NCBI GenBank assembly: GCA_035556755.1
Contig: DATMEP010000121.1
Coordinates: 1 to 12,393 of the forward strand
Length of the DNA stretch: 12,393 bases
Direction: 5' to 3'
Source: VRUE01 sp035556755
Lineage (GTDB): Bacteria; Actinomycetota; Thermoleophilia; Solirubrobacterales; 70-9
The notes beneath the pieces are model-generated. The model searched no databases, was not told the origin of the DNA, and was given only the letters and a program-made list of their open reading frames with translations. This document shows, piece by piece, positions 6,141-12,322 of this stretch. Within the stretch, counting starts at the first letter, position 1. Every line of letters starts with the position of its first letter. The translations under genes were made by a program, and so were the position numbers.

Positions 6141-8761
6141 TAGGCCGCTCCGGCTTCGATCGCCTGCCGTGCGGTCGCCAGGGCCTCGTCGAGCTTCGAG
6201 GCATCCTTGCCGCCGGCCTGGGCCATGTCGTCGCGGCCGCCGCCGCCACCGCCGACTACCGGCGCCGCCTCGCGGATCAGCCCCACCGCCGAGACGCCGC
6301 GCGCAACCGCTTCCTTCGAAACCAGGGCGACCAGGGCGACCTTGCCGCCATCGGCGCCGCCCAGCACGACGGCCGACTCGCCGCCGAGCCTGGACTGGAC
6401 CCGGTTGGCGAGGTCGAGGAGCTGCTTTTGGTCCGCCAGTGGCGCACGGGCCGCGACCAGCTTCAGGCCGTCGACCTCCGTCGCGTCGGCGGCCAGGCGC
6501 TCCGTCTCGTCGCCAAGCAGCTGCTTCTCGGCCTCTTTGGCACCCTCGCCGGCCTCGCGCAAGCGCTCGGCCGCGCGGCGGGCTCCGGTCAGGGGGTCCT
6601 GCGGGGAGCCGAGCAGCTCGCCGACCTCACCCAGCTGCTCCTCGCGCTCGCGGAACCAGTCGATCGCACCGGGGCCGGTCAGGGCCTCGATCCGCCGCAC
6701 GTTGGCGGCGCTCGACCCCTCGGAGGCGATCTTGAAGATGCCGACCTCGGCGGTGTTGGCGACGTGGGTGCCGCCGCAGAGCTCGCGCGAGACCCCGTCG
6801 ACCTCGACCACCCGCACCCACTCGCCGTATTTCTCGCCGAACAGCGCCATCGCGCCCAGCTTCTCCGCCTCGGCGCGCTCCATCTCCAACCAGCGCACCG
6901 GGCGGCTCGCCTTGACCCACTCGTTGACGCGGTCCTCGATCGCGCGCAGGTCCTCGGCGCCGAGCGCCTGCCCGTGGGTGAAATCGAAGCGCAGCTTGTC
7001 GGGGCGGACCGCGGAGCCTGCCTGGCGGACGAGGTCGCCGAGCCGCTCGCGCAGCGCCGCGTGGAGGAGGTGGGTCGCGGTGTGGTTGCGCATCGTCGCG
7101 TGGCGCGCCTCGTGATCGACCAGTGCCTCGACGGCGACGCCGGCCTCGACCCCTGCGGCCGGCTCCACCTCGAGCGCCTGGTCCTCGCCTACCCGGTAGA
7201 CGTCGACGACCCGCGCCTCCCCCCCGTCCCAGCGCAGCAGGCCGGAGTCCGCGACCTGCCCGCCACCCTCGGCGTAGAAGGGGCTCTCCTCCAGCTTGAC
7301 CAGGGCCCTGCCGTCGTCGCTCTCTGCCGCGGCGAGACCGGTCGTCGCCCGCAGGGTCTCGTAACCGACGAAGCGCGTCGGCGGGGCTGCGGCGGCGAAG
7401 GCGATCACCTTCCCGTGGCGGTCCTCGGAGCCGTGCGCGGTGGCGGCGCCGACCCGCGCCCGCTGGCGCTGCTCCTCCATCAGCTCCTCGAAGCCACCGT
7501 CGTCGACCGAGAGCCCCCGCTCGGCGAGCAGCTCCTTGGTCAGGTCGTAGGGGAAGCCGTAGGTGTCGTGCAGCTTGAAGGCATCGGCTGCCTCGATCCA
7601 CGAGGTCCCGGCCTCATTGGCCTCGGCGACCAGCCGCTCGAGCAGCTCGGTGCCGCGCTCCAGGGTGCGGCCGAAGCTCTCCTCCTCGTCGCCGACCCAG
7701 CGGGCGATCGTCTCCTGCTCCGCCGCCAGCTCCGGGTAGGCGTCGCCCATCGTCTCGATCGTCCGCTTGGCGAACCGGCCGAGCCACTGGCCCTCCAGCC
7801 CCAGGGTGCGCCCCTGCTGGATCGCGCGGCGCATGATCCGCCGCAGGATGTAGCCGCGGTCTTCGTTGGAGGGAACGACGCCGTCGGCGATCAGGAAGGT
7901 CGCCCCGCGCGAGTGGTCGGCGACGATCCGCATCGCCCGCGTCACCGCGCCGCCCTCGCCGTAGGAGCGCCCGCTCAGCTCCTCGGCCAGGTCGATCAGA
8001 GGCCGCACCAGGTCCGTCTCGAAGACCGAGGGGACGTCCTGGAGGACGGCCGCCATCCGGTCGAGCCCCATGCCGGTGTCGATGTTGCGCATCGGCAGCT
8101 CGGTGAGCTTGCCGTCCTCGGCGAGGTCGTAGGTCATGAAGACGTGGTTCCAGAACTCGAGGAAGCGGTCGGTGTCGTCCCCGGGCCGCTCGCCGGGGGC
8201 GCCGAAGGCCTCCCCCCGGTCGAGGTAGAGCTCCGAGCAGGGGCCGCAGGGGCCGCTCGGCCCCGCTTGCCAGAAGTTGTCGGCGCGGCCGAGCAGGACG
8301 ATCCGCTCCTCCGGCATCCCGACCGACCTCCAGATCTCGATCGCCTCCTCGTCGGGGCCGAGGCCAAGCTCCTCGTCGCCGCCGAACACGGTCGCCCAGA
8401 TCCGCTCCGGGTCCATGCCGAAACCCTGCGTCGAGAGCTCCCAGCCCCACGGGATCGACTCCGCCTTGAAGTAGTCGCCAAAGCTCCAGTTGCCGAGCAT
8501 CTCGAAGAAGGTGAGATGGCGCGCGGTGTTGCCGACCTCCTCGATGTCGGTGGTTCGGAAGCATTTCTGCACGTCGGCGAGGCGCCGCGCGGGCGGCTCC
8601 TCGCGGCCGAGGAAGTAGGGCTTGAAGGGCTGCATGCCGGCCGTGGTCAGCAGCACCGAGGGGTCGTGGACCGAGGGCACCAGCGATGCCGAGGGCACGA
8701 TCTCGTGGCCCCGCTCGGCGAAGAACGAGAGGTAGGTGTCGCGGATCTCCTTGGCCTTCAT
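6140..8761 (-). CDS. alaS: Alanyl-tRNA synthetase
   Basis: Class II synthetase that charges tRNA-Ala and edits mischarged Ser/Gly. At 873 residues it is full length. The aminoacylation core opens with the family start EIRDTYLSFFAERGHE (5-20) and runs through LTTAGMQPFKPYFLG (38-52), FEMLGNWSFGDYFK (86-99), GPSGPCGPCSEL (168-178) and GMGLDRMAAVLQ (230-241). The tRNA-recognition region includes RGYILRRIMRRA (302-313). The editing domain has the zinc set H560 and H564 (HTATH), C662 and H666 (CGGTH). The C-terminal DHHA1/C-Ala region ends with the glycine-rich GGGGGGRDDMAQAGG (837-851). All catalytic and editing signatures are intact. It is the first gene of the eight-gene minus-strand run. No Shine-Dalgarno precedes the ATG; a TAGGCT 9 nt upstream suggests a leaderless or near-leaderless transcript. 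Confidence 0.98.
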   Translation of the reverse strand: MKAKEIRDTYLSFFAERGHEIVPSASLVPSVHDPSVLLTTAGMQPFKPYFLGREEPPARRLADVQKCFRTTDIEEVGNTARHLTFFEMLGNWSFGDYFKAESIPWGWELSTQGFGMDPERIWATVFGGDEELGLGPDEEAIEIWRSVGMPEERIVLLGRADNFWQAGPSGPCGPCSELYLDRGEAFGAPGERPGDDTDRFLEFWNHVFMTYDLAEDGKLTELPMRNIDTGMGLDRMAAVLQDVPSVFETDLVRPLIDLAEELSGRSYGEGGAVTRAMRIVADHSRGATFLIADGVVPSNEDRGYILRRIMRRAIQQGRTLGLEGQWLGRFAKRTIETMGDAYPELAAEQETIARWVGDEEESFGRTLERGTELLERLVAEANEAGTSWIEAADAFKLHDTYGFPYDLTKELLAERGLSVDDGGFEELMEEQRQRARVGAATAHGSEDRHGKVIAFAAAAPPTRFVGYETLRATTGLAAAESDDGRALVKLEESPFYAEGGGQVADSGLLRWDGGEARVVDVYRVGEDQALEVEPAAGVEAGVAVEALVDHEARHATMRNHTATHLLHAALRERLGDLVRQAGSAVRPDKLRFDFTHGQALGAEDLRAIEDRVNEWVKASRPVRWLEMERAEAEKLGAMALFGEKYGEWVRVVEVDGVSRELCGGTHVANTAEVGIFKIASEGSSAANVRRIEALTGPGAIDWFREREEQLGEVGELLGSPQDPLTGARRAAERLREAGEGAKEAEKQLLGDETERLAADATEVDGLKLVAARAPLADQKQLLDLANRVQSRLGGESAVVLGGADGGKVALVALVSKEAVARGVSAVGLIREAAPVVGGGGGGRDDMAQAGGKDASKLDEALATARQAIEAGAA

Positions 8762-8770
8762 GCGAAAGAG

Positions 8771-8776
8771 AGCCTA
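8771..8776 (-). promoter_or_regulatory. Candidate -10 element for alaS operon
   Basis: On the minus strand TAGGCT fits the actinobacterial TAnnnT -10 pattern and ends 9 nt before the alaS ATG. A start point 7 nt downstream of the element would fall about 3 nt before the ATG, giving an almost leaderless mRNA. That agrees with the absence of any Shine-Dalgarno. No convincing -35 is found at 16-19 nt spacing, so this is a weak call based on one hexamer. Confidence 0.25.
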
Positions 8777-8808
8777 AGACAAGCGCTGACGCCCGCGGTC
8801 CGGGGCCG

Positions 8809-8838
8809 TTGAAGCCCTAGATCGACCAGCCCTAACCT
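8809..8838 (+). promoter_or_regulatory. Candidate promoter of the sigma factor / secreted protein unit
   Basis: TTGAAG (8809-8814) and TAACCT (8833-8838) are separated by 18 nt, in the form of a housekeeping-sigma promoter. The start point would lie near 8845, giving a leader of about 30 nt before the sigma factor ATG at 8875. A TTGACT at 8838-8843 is a second possible -35, but no matching -10 follows it. I see no typical ECF autoregulatory pair (GGAAC / CGTC-like) in the 113-nt region, so autoregulation is not supported by sequence. The region also serves alaS on the other strand. Confidence 0.35.
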
Positions 8839-8874
8839 TGACTGGATGTTTTCGCATGTGGGCACGCCGAGCGG

Positions 8875-10305
8875 ATGAACGACGAGCGCCTCGCACGACG
8901 AGCAGCGGCGGGAGACCGCCGTGCCTTCGAGACGATCTTCAGGCGCTACCACCAGGACCTCTACCGTTTCTGCCTGGCCACGGTGGGCAACCCGGAGGAC
9001 GCCCAGGACGCGCTGCAGAACACGATGGTCAAGGCGCTGCGAGCACTGCCCGGCGAGCAGCGGGAAATCAAGCTGAGGCCCTGGCTCTACCGGATCGCCC
9101 GCAACGAGTCGGTGGAAGTGATGCGCAGACGGCGCTACAGCGCCGAGCTGGACCCCGAGCAGCCAGCCCCGATTCCGGAGATCGCGGAGACGGCAGCGGC
9201 GCGCGAGCGGCTGCGCGACCTGCTGACGGATCTGGAGACGCTGCCGGAGCGACAGCGCACGACGCTGACGATGCGAGAGCTGGGCGGCCTCGACTTTGCC
9301 GAGATCGGCGCCGCTCTCGAAACGAGCGCCGCCGTCGCACGCCAAACGCTCTACGAGGCGCGACTCAGCCTGCGGCAGATGAAAACGGGACGTGAGATGG
9401 ATTGCGACGCGGTGACGGCAGCGCTTTCCGACGCCGACGGCCGAGTGACCCGGCGCCGTGACATCCGCGCCCACCTGCGCAACTGCGCCGAGTGCCGCGC
9501 CTTTCGCGACGGGATCGCCAAGCGCCGCGACGAGTTCGCATCGATCGCACCGCTGCCGCTCGCCGCCTCAGCGGCTCTCCTCCAGGGCCTCCTCGGCGCC
9601 GGCACGGCCGCGACCTCCGCGTTCGTCAAGTCGGCGGCCACCGTCGCGATCGTCGCCGCAGTGGGAGTCACGGCAGCCGATCGCGGCGGCCTGATCGAGG
9701 TCCCGCTCCCCGGCCGGGAGAACCCCGACCGCGTCGAGCGGGTCCCGGTGCCGCCGCCGGCCGGAGCGGCGGACGGCGGCGCCGCCTCCGCGACTGGCGA
9801 GGACCGCGGAGCAGCAGGCAAGGCGAGAGTGGGCCGCCGAGCCGCCGCCGTGGGCCTGGCCGACCGGAACGGCGACCGCCGCGGCACCGGCCTGCGGGTG
9901 AACGGCGGGCGCGGCGCCGGAGAGGCCCTCCCCGGCCGCGAGCAGGCCGCGATCCCCGATGCGCGGCAGAGCCCTAAGCAGGGGCCCGGCGAGCCCGGCC
10001 GCGACGAGGCGCTGTCCGCCGCGTCCAGCCAGGGCCAGCAGACCGCCGCGGCCCGCAAAGCGCCGCAGGCGAACCGGTCCCCGGGCACGCCGCGCTCGCG
10101 CGGAAGCAAGAGTCCACAGGGCTCCTCGCGCTCTCACGCCCGCCCCACCCCTTCCGACGCCCCGCCGTCCCGGCCCGAGAAGCCACCGCAGGGCGCTCCG
10201 CCACAGGCGACGGTTCCGCCTGACAAGTCCAACCCCGCCCCGTTGGAAGCGGAGGAACCAGCCGCGAAACCGCCCGCGGCGGACAAGTCGAAGGAGGCAC
10301 GATGA
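8875..10305 (+). CDS. ECF sigma factor fused to zinc-finger anti-sigma-like and membrane domain
   Basis: The 476-residue protein combines a regulator and its likely inhibitor. Residues 14-86 are sigma region 2 (FRRYHQDLYRFCL, NPEDAQDALQNTMVKAL, then LRPWLYRIARNESVEVMRRRR). Residues 118-169 are region 4, with a helix-turn-helix around LDFAEIGAALETSAAVARQTLYEAR. Residues 175-215 resemble a zf-HC2/ZAS anti-sigma module: H200-x3-C204-x2-C207, with C177 as a possible fourth ligand. A hydrophobic segment at about 250-268 is the likely transmembrane helix; 229-247 is a weaker second one. The remaining 200 residues are Pro/Ala/Gly/Arg-rich, without a recognisable domain, probably disordered. Actinobacterial ECF groups with C-terminal extensions carrying zinc-finger and membrane domains are known, but I cannot assign this one to a group. 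The sigma part would be held at the membrane until released. The start is the only good ATG; GAGCGG just upstream is a poor ribosome-binding site. It is coupled to the next gene. Confidence 0.88.
   Translation: MNDERLARRAAAGDRRAFETIFRRYHQDLYRFCLATVGNPEDAQDALQNTMVKALRALPGEQREIKLRPWLYRIARNESVEVMRRRRYSAELDPEQPAPIPEIAETAAARERLRDLLTDLETLPERQRTTLTMRELGGLDFAEIGAALETSAAVARQTLYEARLSLRQMKTGREMDCDAVTAALSDADGRVTRRRDIRAHLRNCAECRAFRDGIAKRRDEFASIAPLPLAASAALLQGLLGAGTAATSAFVKSAATVAIVAAVGVTAADRGGLIEVPLPGRENPDRVERVPVPPPAGAADGGAASATGEDRGAAGKARVGRRAAAVGLADRNGDRRGTGLRVNGGRGAGEALPGREQAAIPDARQSPKQGPGEPGRDEALSAASSQGQQTAAARKAPQANRSPGTPRSRGSKSPQGSSRSHARPTPSDAPPSRPEKPPQGAPPQATVPPDKSNPAPLEAEEPAAKPPAADKSKEAR
10291..10297 (+). 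promoter_or_regulatory. Perfect Shine-Dalgarno of the secreted-protein gene
   Basis: AAGGAGG lies inside the last codons of the sigma factor gene. It is 4 nt from an ATG at 10302 but 7 nt from the adjacent in-frame ATG at 10305, which has the better spacing, so I prefer 10305 as the start. Most genes in this window have no such site. Its strength suggests the small protein is made in excess over the sigma factor from the same message. Confidence 0.8.
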
Positions 10306-10745
10306 TGAAGTTCCCAGCCAAGGCCATGGTCCTCACCGGTGTTCTCGCACTGACCGCTGCGGCACCGGCGCTCGCGGCGAAGCCGGAAGGCCCTCCCCCG
10401 TATGGGCAGGGCCAGGGCAAAGGTCCCACCTACACGCCCGCCGATCCGACGCCGGGCGACCCCACCCCGGGGCCGAAAGCCGGGCTTCCGGCCATGGCCA
10501 AAGCCTACGGCCGCTACTGCCAGGGCAAAAGCAAGGAGCATGTCGCGGGCGAGAAAGGGACCGAGTTCTCGCGCTGCGTGACCGCGATGGCGCGAGCGGC
10601 GAACGACGAGAAGATGCCGCCGGGGCGCGCCTGCAAGACCGAGAGCAAAAAACACGTCAAAGGCGAGAAAGGGACGGCCTTCTCGCGCTGCGTGAAAGCC
10701 GTCGCCAGGCTGCGAAACGACTTGGAGGAGAAAGAGGCCGTTTAG
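10305..10745 (+). CDS. Small exported protein with two Cys-containing repeats, function unknown
   Basis: I do not recognise a named family. Using numbering from the alternative ATG at 10302 (147 residues; 146 from the preferred start), residues 1-25 form a Sec signal peptide: a lysine-containing start, a hydrophobic core VLTGVLALTAAA and an ALA-A cleavage site near 25. Residues 27-64 are a Pro/Gly-rich linker with PTPGDPTPGP. Two 38-residue repeats follow, beginning GRYC (70) and GRAC (108). Each contains two cysteines exactly 19 residues apart (C73/C92 and C111/C130), a KS/ES-K-x-HV-x-GEKGT core and FSRCV. This points to a small, disulphide-stabilised, basic extracytoplasmic protein. It overlaps the sigma factor stop (TGATG, or ATGA with the earlier start), so it is co-translated with it. 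It could be a ligand, co-sensor or effector of that system; nothing in the sequence decides which. Confidence 0.85.
   Translation: MKFPAKAMVLTGVLALTAAAPALAAKPEGPPPYGQGQGKGPTYTPADPTPGDPTPGPKAGLPAMAKAYGRYCQGKSKEHVAGEKGTEFSRCVTAMARAANDEKMPPGRACKTESKKHVKGEKGTAFSRCVKAVARLRNDLEEKEAV
10509..10727 (+). repeat. Two tandem 114-nt (38-codon) repeats within the secreted-protein gene
   Basis: Unit 1 is 10509-10610 and unit 2 is 10623-10727, with a period of 114 nt. The core block from about 10550 and its copy from about 10664 are nearly identical at DNA level (GCGAGAAAGGGAC, then TTCTCGCGCTGCGTGA), while the first part of each unit has diverged. This indicates an internal duplication of an ancestral single-repeat gene, with selection on the cysteines and the GEKGT core. 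Confidence 0.85.
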
Positions 10746-12211
10746 CTGCCGGCGACGATCGTGCCGTGGCCGACGATCGCCTCTCCCGAGAGCAGCACCG
10801 CGGTCTGCCCGGGAGAGGCGGCGTCGAACGCTTCCCCCAGCTCGATCTCGAGCTGACCATGGCGACCCGGGGCGGCAGCTGAAACGGCGGCGGGGATAGG
10901 CGTGGAGCGGTAGCGAAGCCTGACCGCGTCGACGCTGCCGCCGTCGCGATGCAGGGTCGCGCCATGGATCGTCACCGTGCGCGTCGCCAGGTCGGCGCGG
11001 GTGCCGACGGTGACGGTGTTGGCGTCGGCGTCCTTGGCGACCACGTAGAGCGGCTCCTCGGCGGAGACGCCGATGCCGCGCCGCTGGCCGACGGTGAAGT
11101 TGTGGTGGCCGCGATGGCGGCCGATCGCCTGCCCGGAGCGGTCGAGGACGGCGCCGTCACGCTCGCGCAGGCCACCGTGGCGGCGCAGGAACTTCGCCTT
11201 GCCCTGACCGGCTAGGAAGCAGAGGTCCTGGCTCTCCGGCTTGCGCGCTACCGAGAGGCCGTGGCGGGCGGCGATCTCGCGCACCTCGGGCTTGGTCAGC
11301 TCGGTCAGCGGGAAGCGCAGCCGGTCGAGCAGCTCGGGCGGAAGCGCGGCGAGCATGTAGCTCTGGTCCTTCGCCCGGTCGTCGGCGGCGGCGAGCAGCG
11401 GCCCGGTGCCGTCCTCGACGATCCGCGCGTAGTGGCCGGTGACCAGCCGGTCGGCCCCGAGCCGCTCTGCCAGGTCGACCATCGCCGCGATCCGCACCTC
11501 GCCGTTGCAGACGATGCAGGGGTTGGGGGTTGCGCCCGCTCCGTAGCCGGAGAGGAAGGTTCCGACGACACGGCGGCGGAACTCCTCCTCGAGGTCGAGG
11601 GTGAGGTGCGGCACGTCGATCGAGTGGGCGACGGCGCGCGCGCCGAGGACCGCCTCGGGCGAACAGCAGGCCTTCGCCCCGTCGGTCTCGGGATCGGCCC
11701 AGAGCTTCAGCGTCACCCCGAGCACCTCCGCCCCACGCTCGCGCTCCAGCAGCGCCGCGACGGCGCTGTCGACCCCGCCCGACATCGCGACAAGCACCCG
11801 CTCGCGGCCATCCTCCGAAGACCCCGCATCCGCGGACACCAACGGCTGATTGGAAGCGGCAGCGCCAGCCAGCGCCCGGTGCAGAGCATCCGCAGCCAGC
11901 TGCGCCGCGTGCCGCTTCGCCGGCGTCAACCCCCCGATCGCCGCATCGACCTCGTCGACCCCGATCCGAGCCACGTCGACGACGGCCTCCCCGTCGACCA
12001 TCTCCGCCACCGCTGCAGTAGCGGCCCGCATGGCCCCACACCCCTCGGCATCGAAGGTCACAGACGCAACCCTGCCCTCGTCGAGCACGAGCGAGACCCG
12101 AGAGAGATCCCCACAAGCAGCCCCACCAGCAGCCCCGGTGAACGAATCGGGTGCAGGCGGCCCGACGCGCGCCGAATCGCACAGATAAGCCTCAAATAGC
12201 TCGCCGTTCAT
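10742..12211 (-). CDS. mnmA: tRNA 2-thiouridine synthase MnmA with N-terminal IscU/NifU-like domain
   Basis: Thiolates U34 of Lys, Glu and Gln tRNAs in the cytosol. Numbering is from the ATG at 12211 (489 residues); a GTG two codons earlier (12217) is also possible. Residues from about 138 to 489 are complete MnmA: PP-loop SGGVDS (144-149), ACC (181-183), TPNPCIVCN (228-236, CxxC 232/235), GHYARI (259-264), DQSYML (282-287), SQDLCF (327-332, second catalytic-type C331), HNFTVGQRRG (370-379) and the C-terminal beta barrel. Residues from about 5 to 116 match the IscU/NifU-N scaffold fold: ACGD (C33), FDAEGCGAM (C58) and LTPAKRHAAQLAADAL, where IscU has PVKLHC, so the third scaffold cysteine is Ala102. 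C11 is an extra cysteine near the N terminus. A short linker (about 117-137) joins them. MnmA normally gets sulfur from a cysteine desulfurase, sometimes by relays, so the fused scaffold may serve sulfur or cluster delivery; this is inference. The 3' end overlaps the converging gene. Confidence 0.93.
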   Translation of the reverse strand: MNGELFEAYLCDSARVGPPAPDSFTGAAGGAACGDLSRVSLVLDEGRVASVTFDAEGCGAMRAATAAVAEMVDGEAVVDVARIGVDEVDAAIGGLTPAKRHAAQLAADALHRALAGAAASNQPLVSADAGSSEDGRERVLVAMSGGVDSAVAALLERERGAEVLGVTLKLWADPETDGAKACCSPEAVLGARAVAHSIDVPHLTLDLEEEFRRRVVGTFLSGYGAGATPNPCIVCNGEVRIAAMVDLAERLGADRLVTGHYARIVEDGTGPLLAAADDRAKDQSYMLAALPPELLDRLRFPLTELTKPEVREIAARHGLSVARKPESQDLCFLAGQGKAKFLRRHGGLRERDGAVLDRSGQAIGRHRGHHNFTVGQRRGIGVSAEEPLYVVAKDADANTVTVGTRADLATRTVTIHGATLHRDGGSVDAVRLRYRSTPIPAAVSAAAPGRHGQLEIELGEAFDAASPGQTAVLLSGEAIVGHGTIVAGS

Positions 12212-12224
12212 AGTCACTCAAGCC

Positions 12225-12253
12225 ATTATGGGCGTATCTCGGCACGCACACAA
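12225..12253 (-). promoter_or_regulatory. Candidate mnmA promoter
   Basis: On the minus strand TTGTGT (12253-12248), a 17-nt spacer and CATAAT (12230-12225) match a housekeeping-sigma promoter. The -10 shares five of six bases with TATAAT, which is striking in this GC-rich context. The predicted start point near 12218 is next to the GTG at 12217 and 7 nt before the ATG at 12211, so the mRNA would be leaderless or have a minimal leader. No Shine-Dalgarno precedes either start codon. Confidence 0.5.
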
Positions 12254-12322
12254 AAAGAGGCTCCAACCCGGCGGTACCGCCCCTGGCTTTGATCCCTTGA
12301 AGTGAAGGGCGGGCGCCTCCTC
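12252..12322 (-). terminator. Structured element with closing stem and U-tract (terminator-like or structured RNA)
   Basis: Read on the minus strand, GAGGAGGC (12322-12315) can pair with GCCUCUUU (12261-12254) over 8 bp, including two G-U pairs. U's follow at 12253-12252. Inside lie a CCCUU/AAGGG hairpin with a 6-nt loop (12309-12294) and a GGCG-GUAC-CGCC hairpin within a 12-bp palindrome (12281-12270). It lies directly upstream of the mnmA -35 element, so it could end a transcript arriving from the right. The interior of about 50 nt is too large and too structured for an ordinary terminator, so a small structured RNA is an alternative. Confidence 0.4.

Noticed and set aside
6321..6342. Short direct repeat of CAGGGCGAC in alaS
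   Set aside because: It encodes the Val-Ala-Leu-Val run in the C-terminal domain and is a codon-level coincidence.
6041..8812. A very long plus-strand open frame (over 900 codons) opposite alaS
   Set aside because: It mirrors alaS on the other strand. In very GC-rich DNA, antisense frames stay open because stop codons are rare. Its product is Arg/Leu/Gly/Ala-biased without any motif, and alaS is unmistakable.
9351..10137. Minus-strand open frames opposite the sigma factor tail
   Set aside because: They are Ala/Arg/Pro-rich antisense frames without motifs, and the plus frame continues through zinc, membrane and tail segments to a coupled downstream start.
12252..12322. A canonical c-di-GMP-I riboswitch
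   Set aside because: The 5' GGGCAAA strand and the tetraloop are missing, and the predicted mnmA promoter lies downstream of the element, so I list it only as a structured element.
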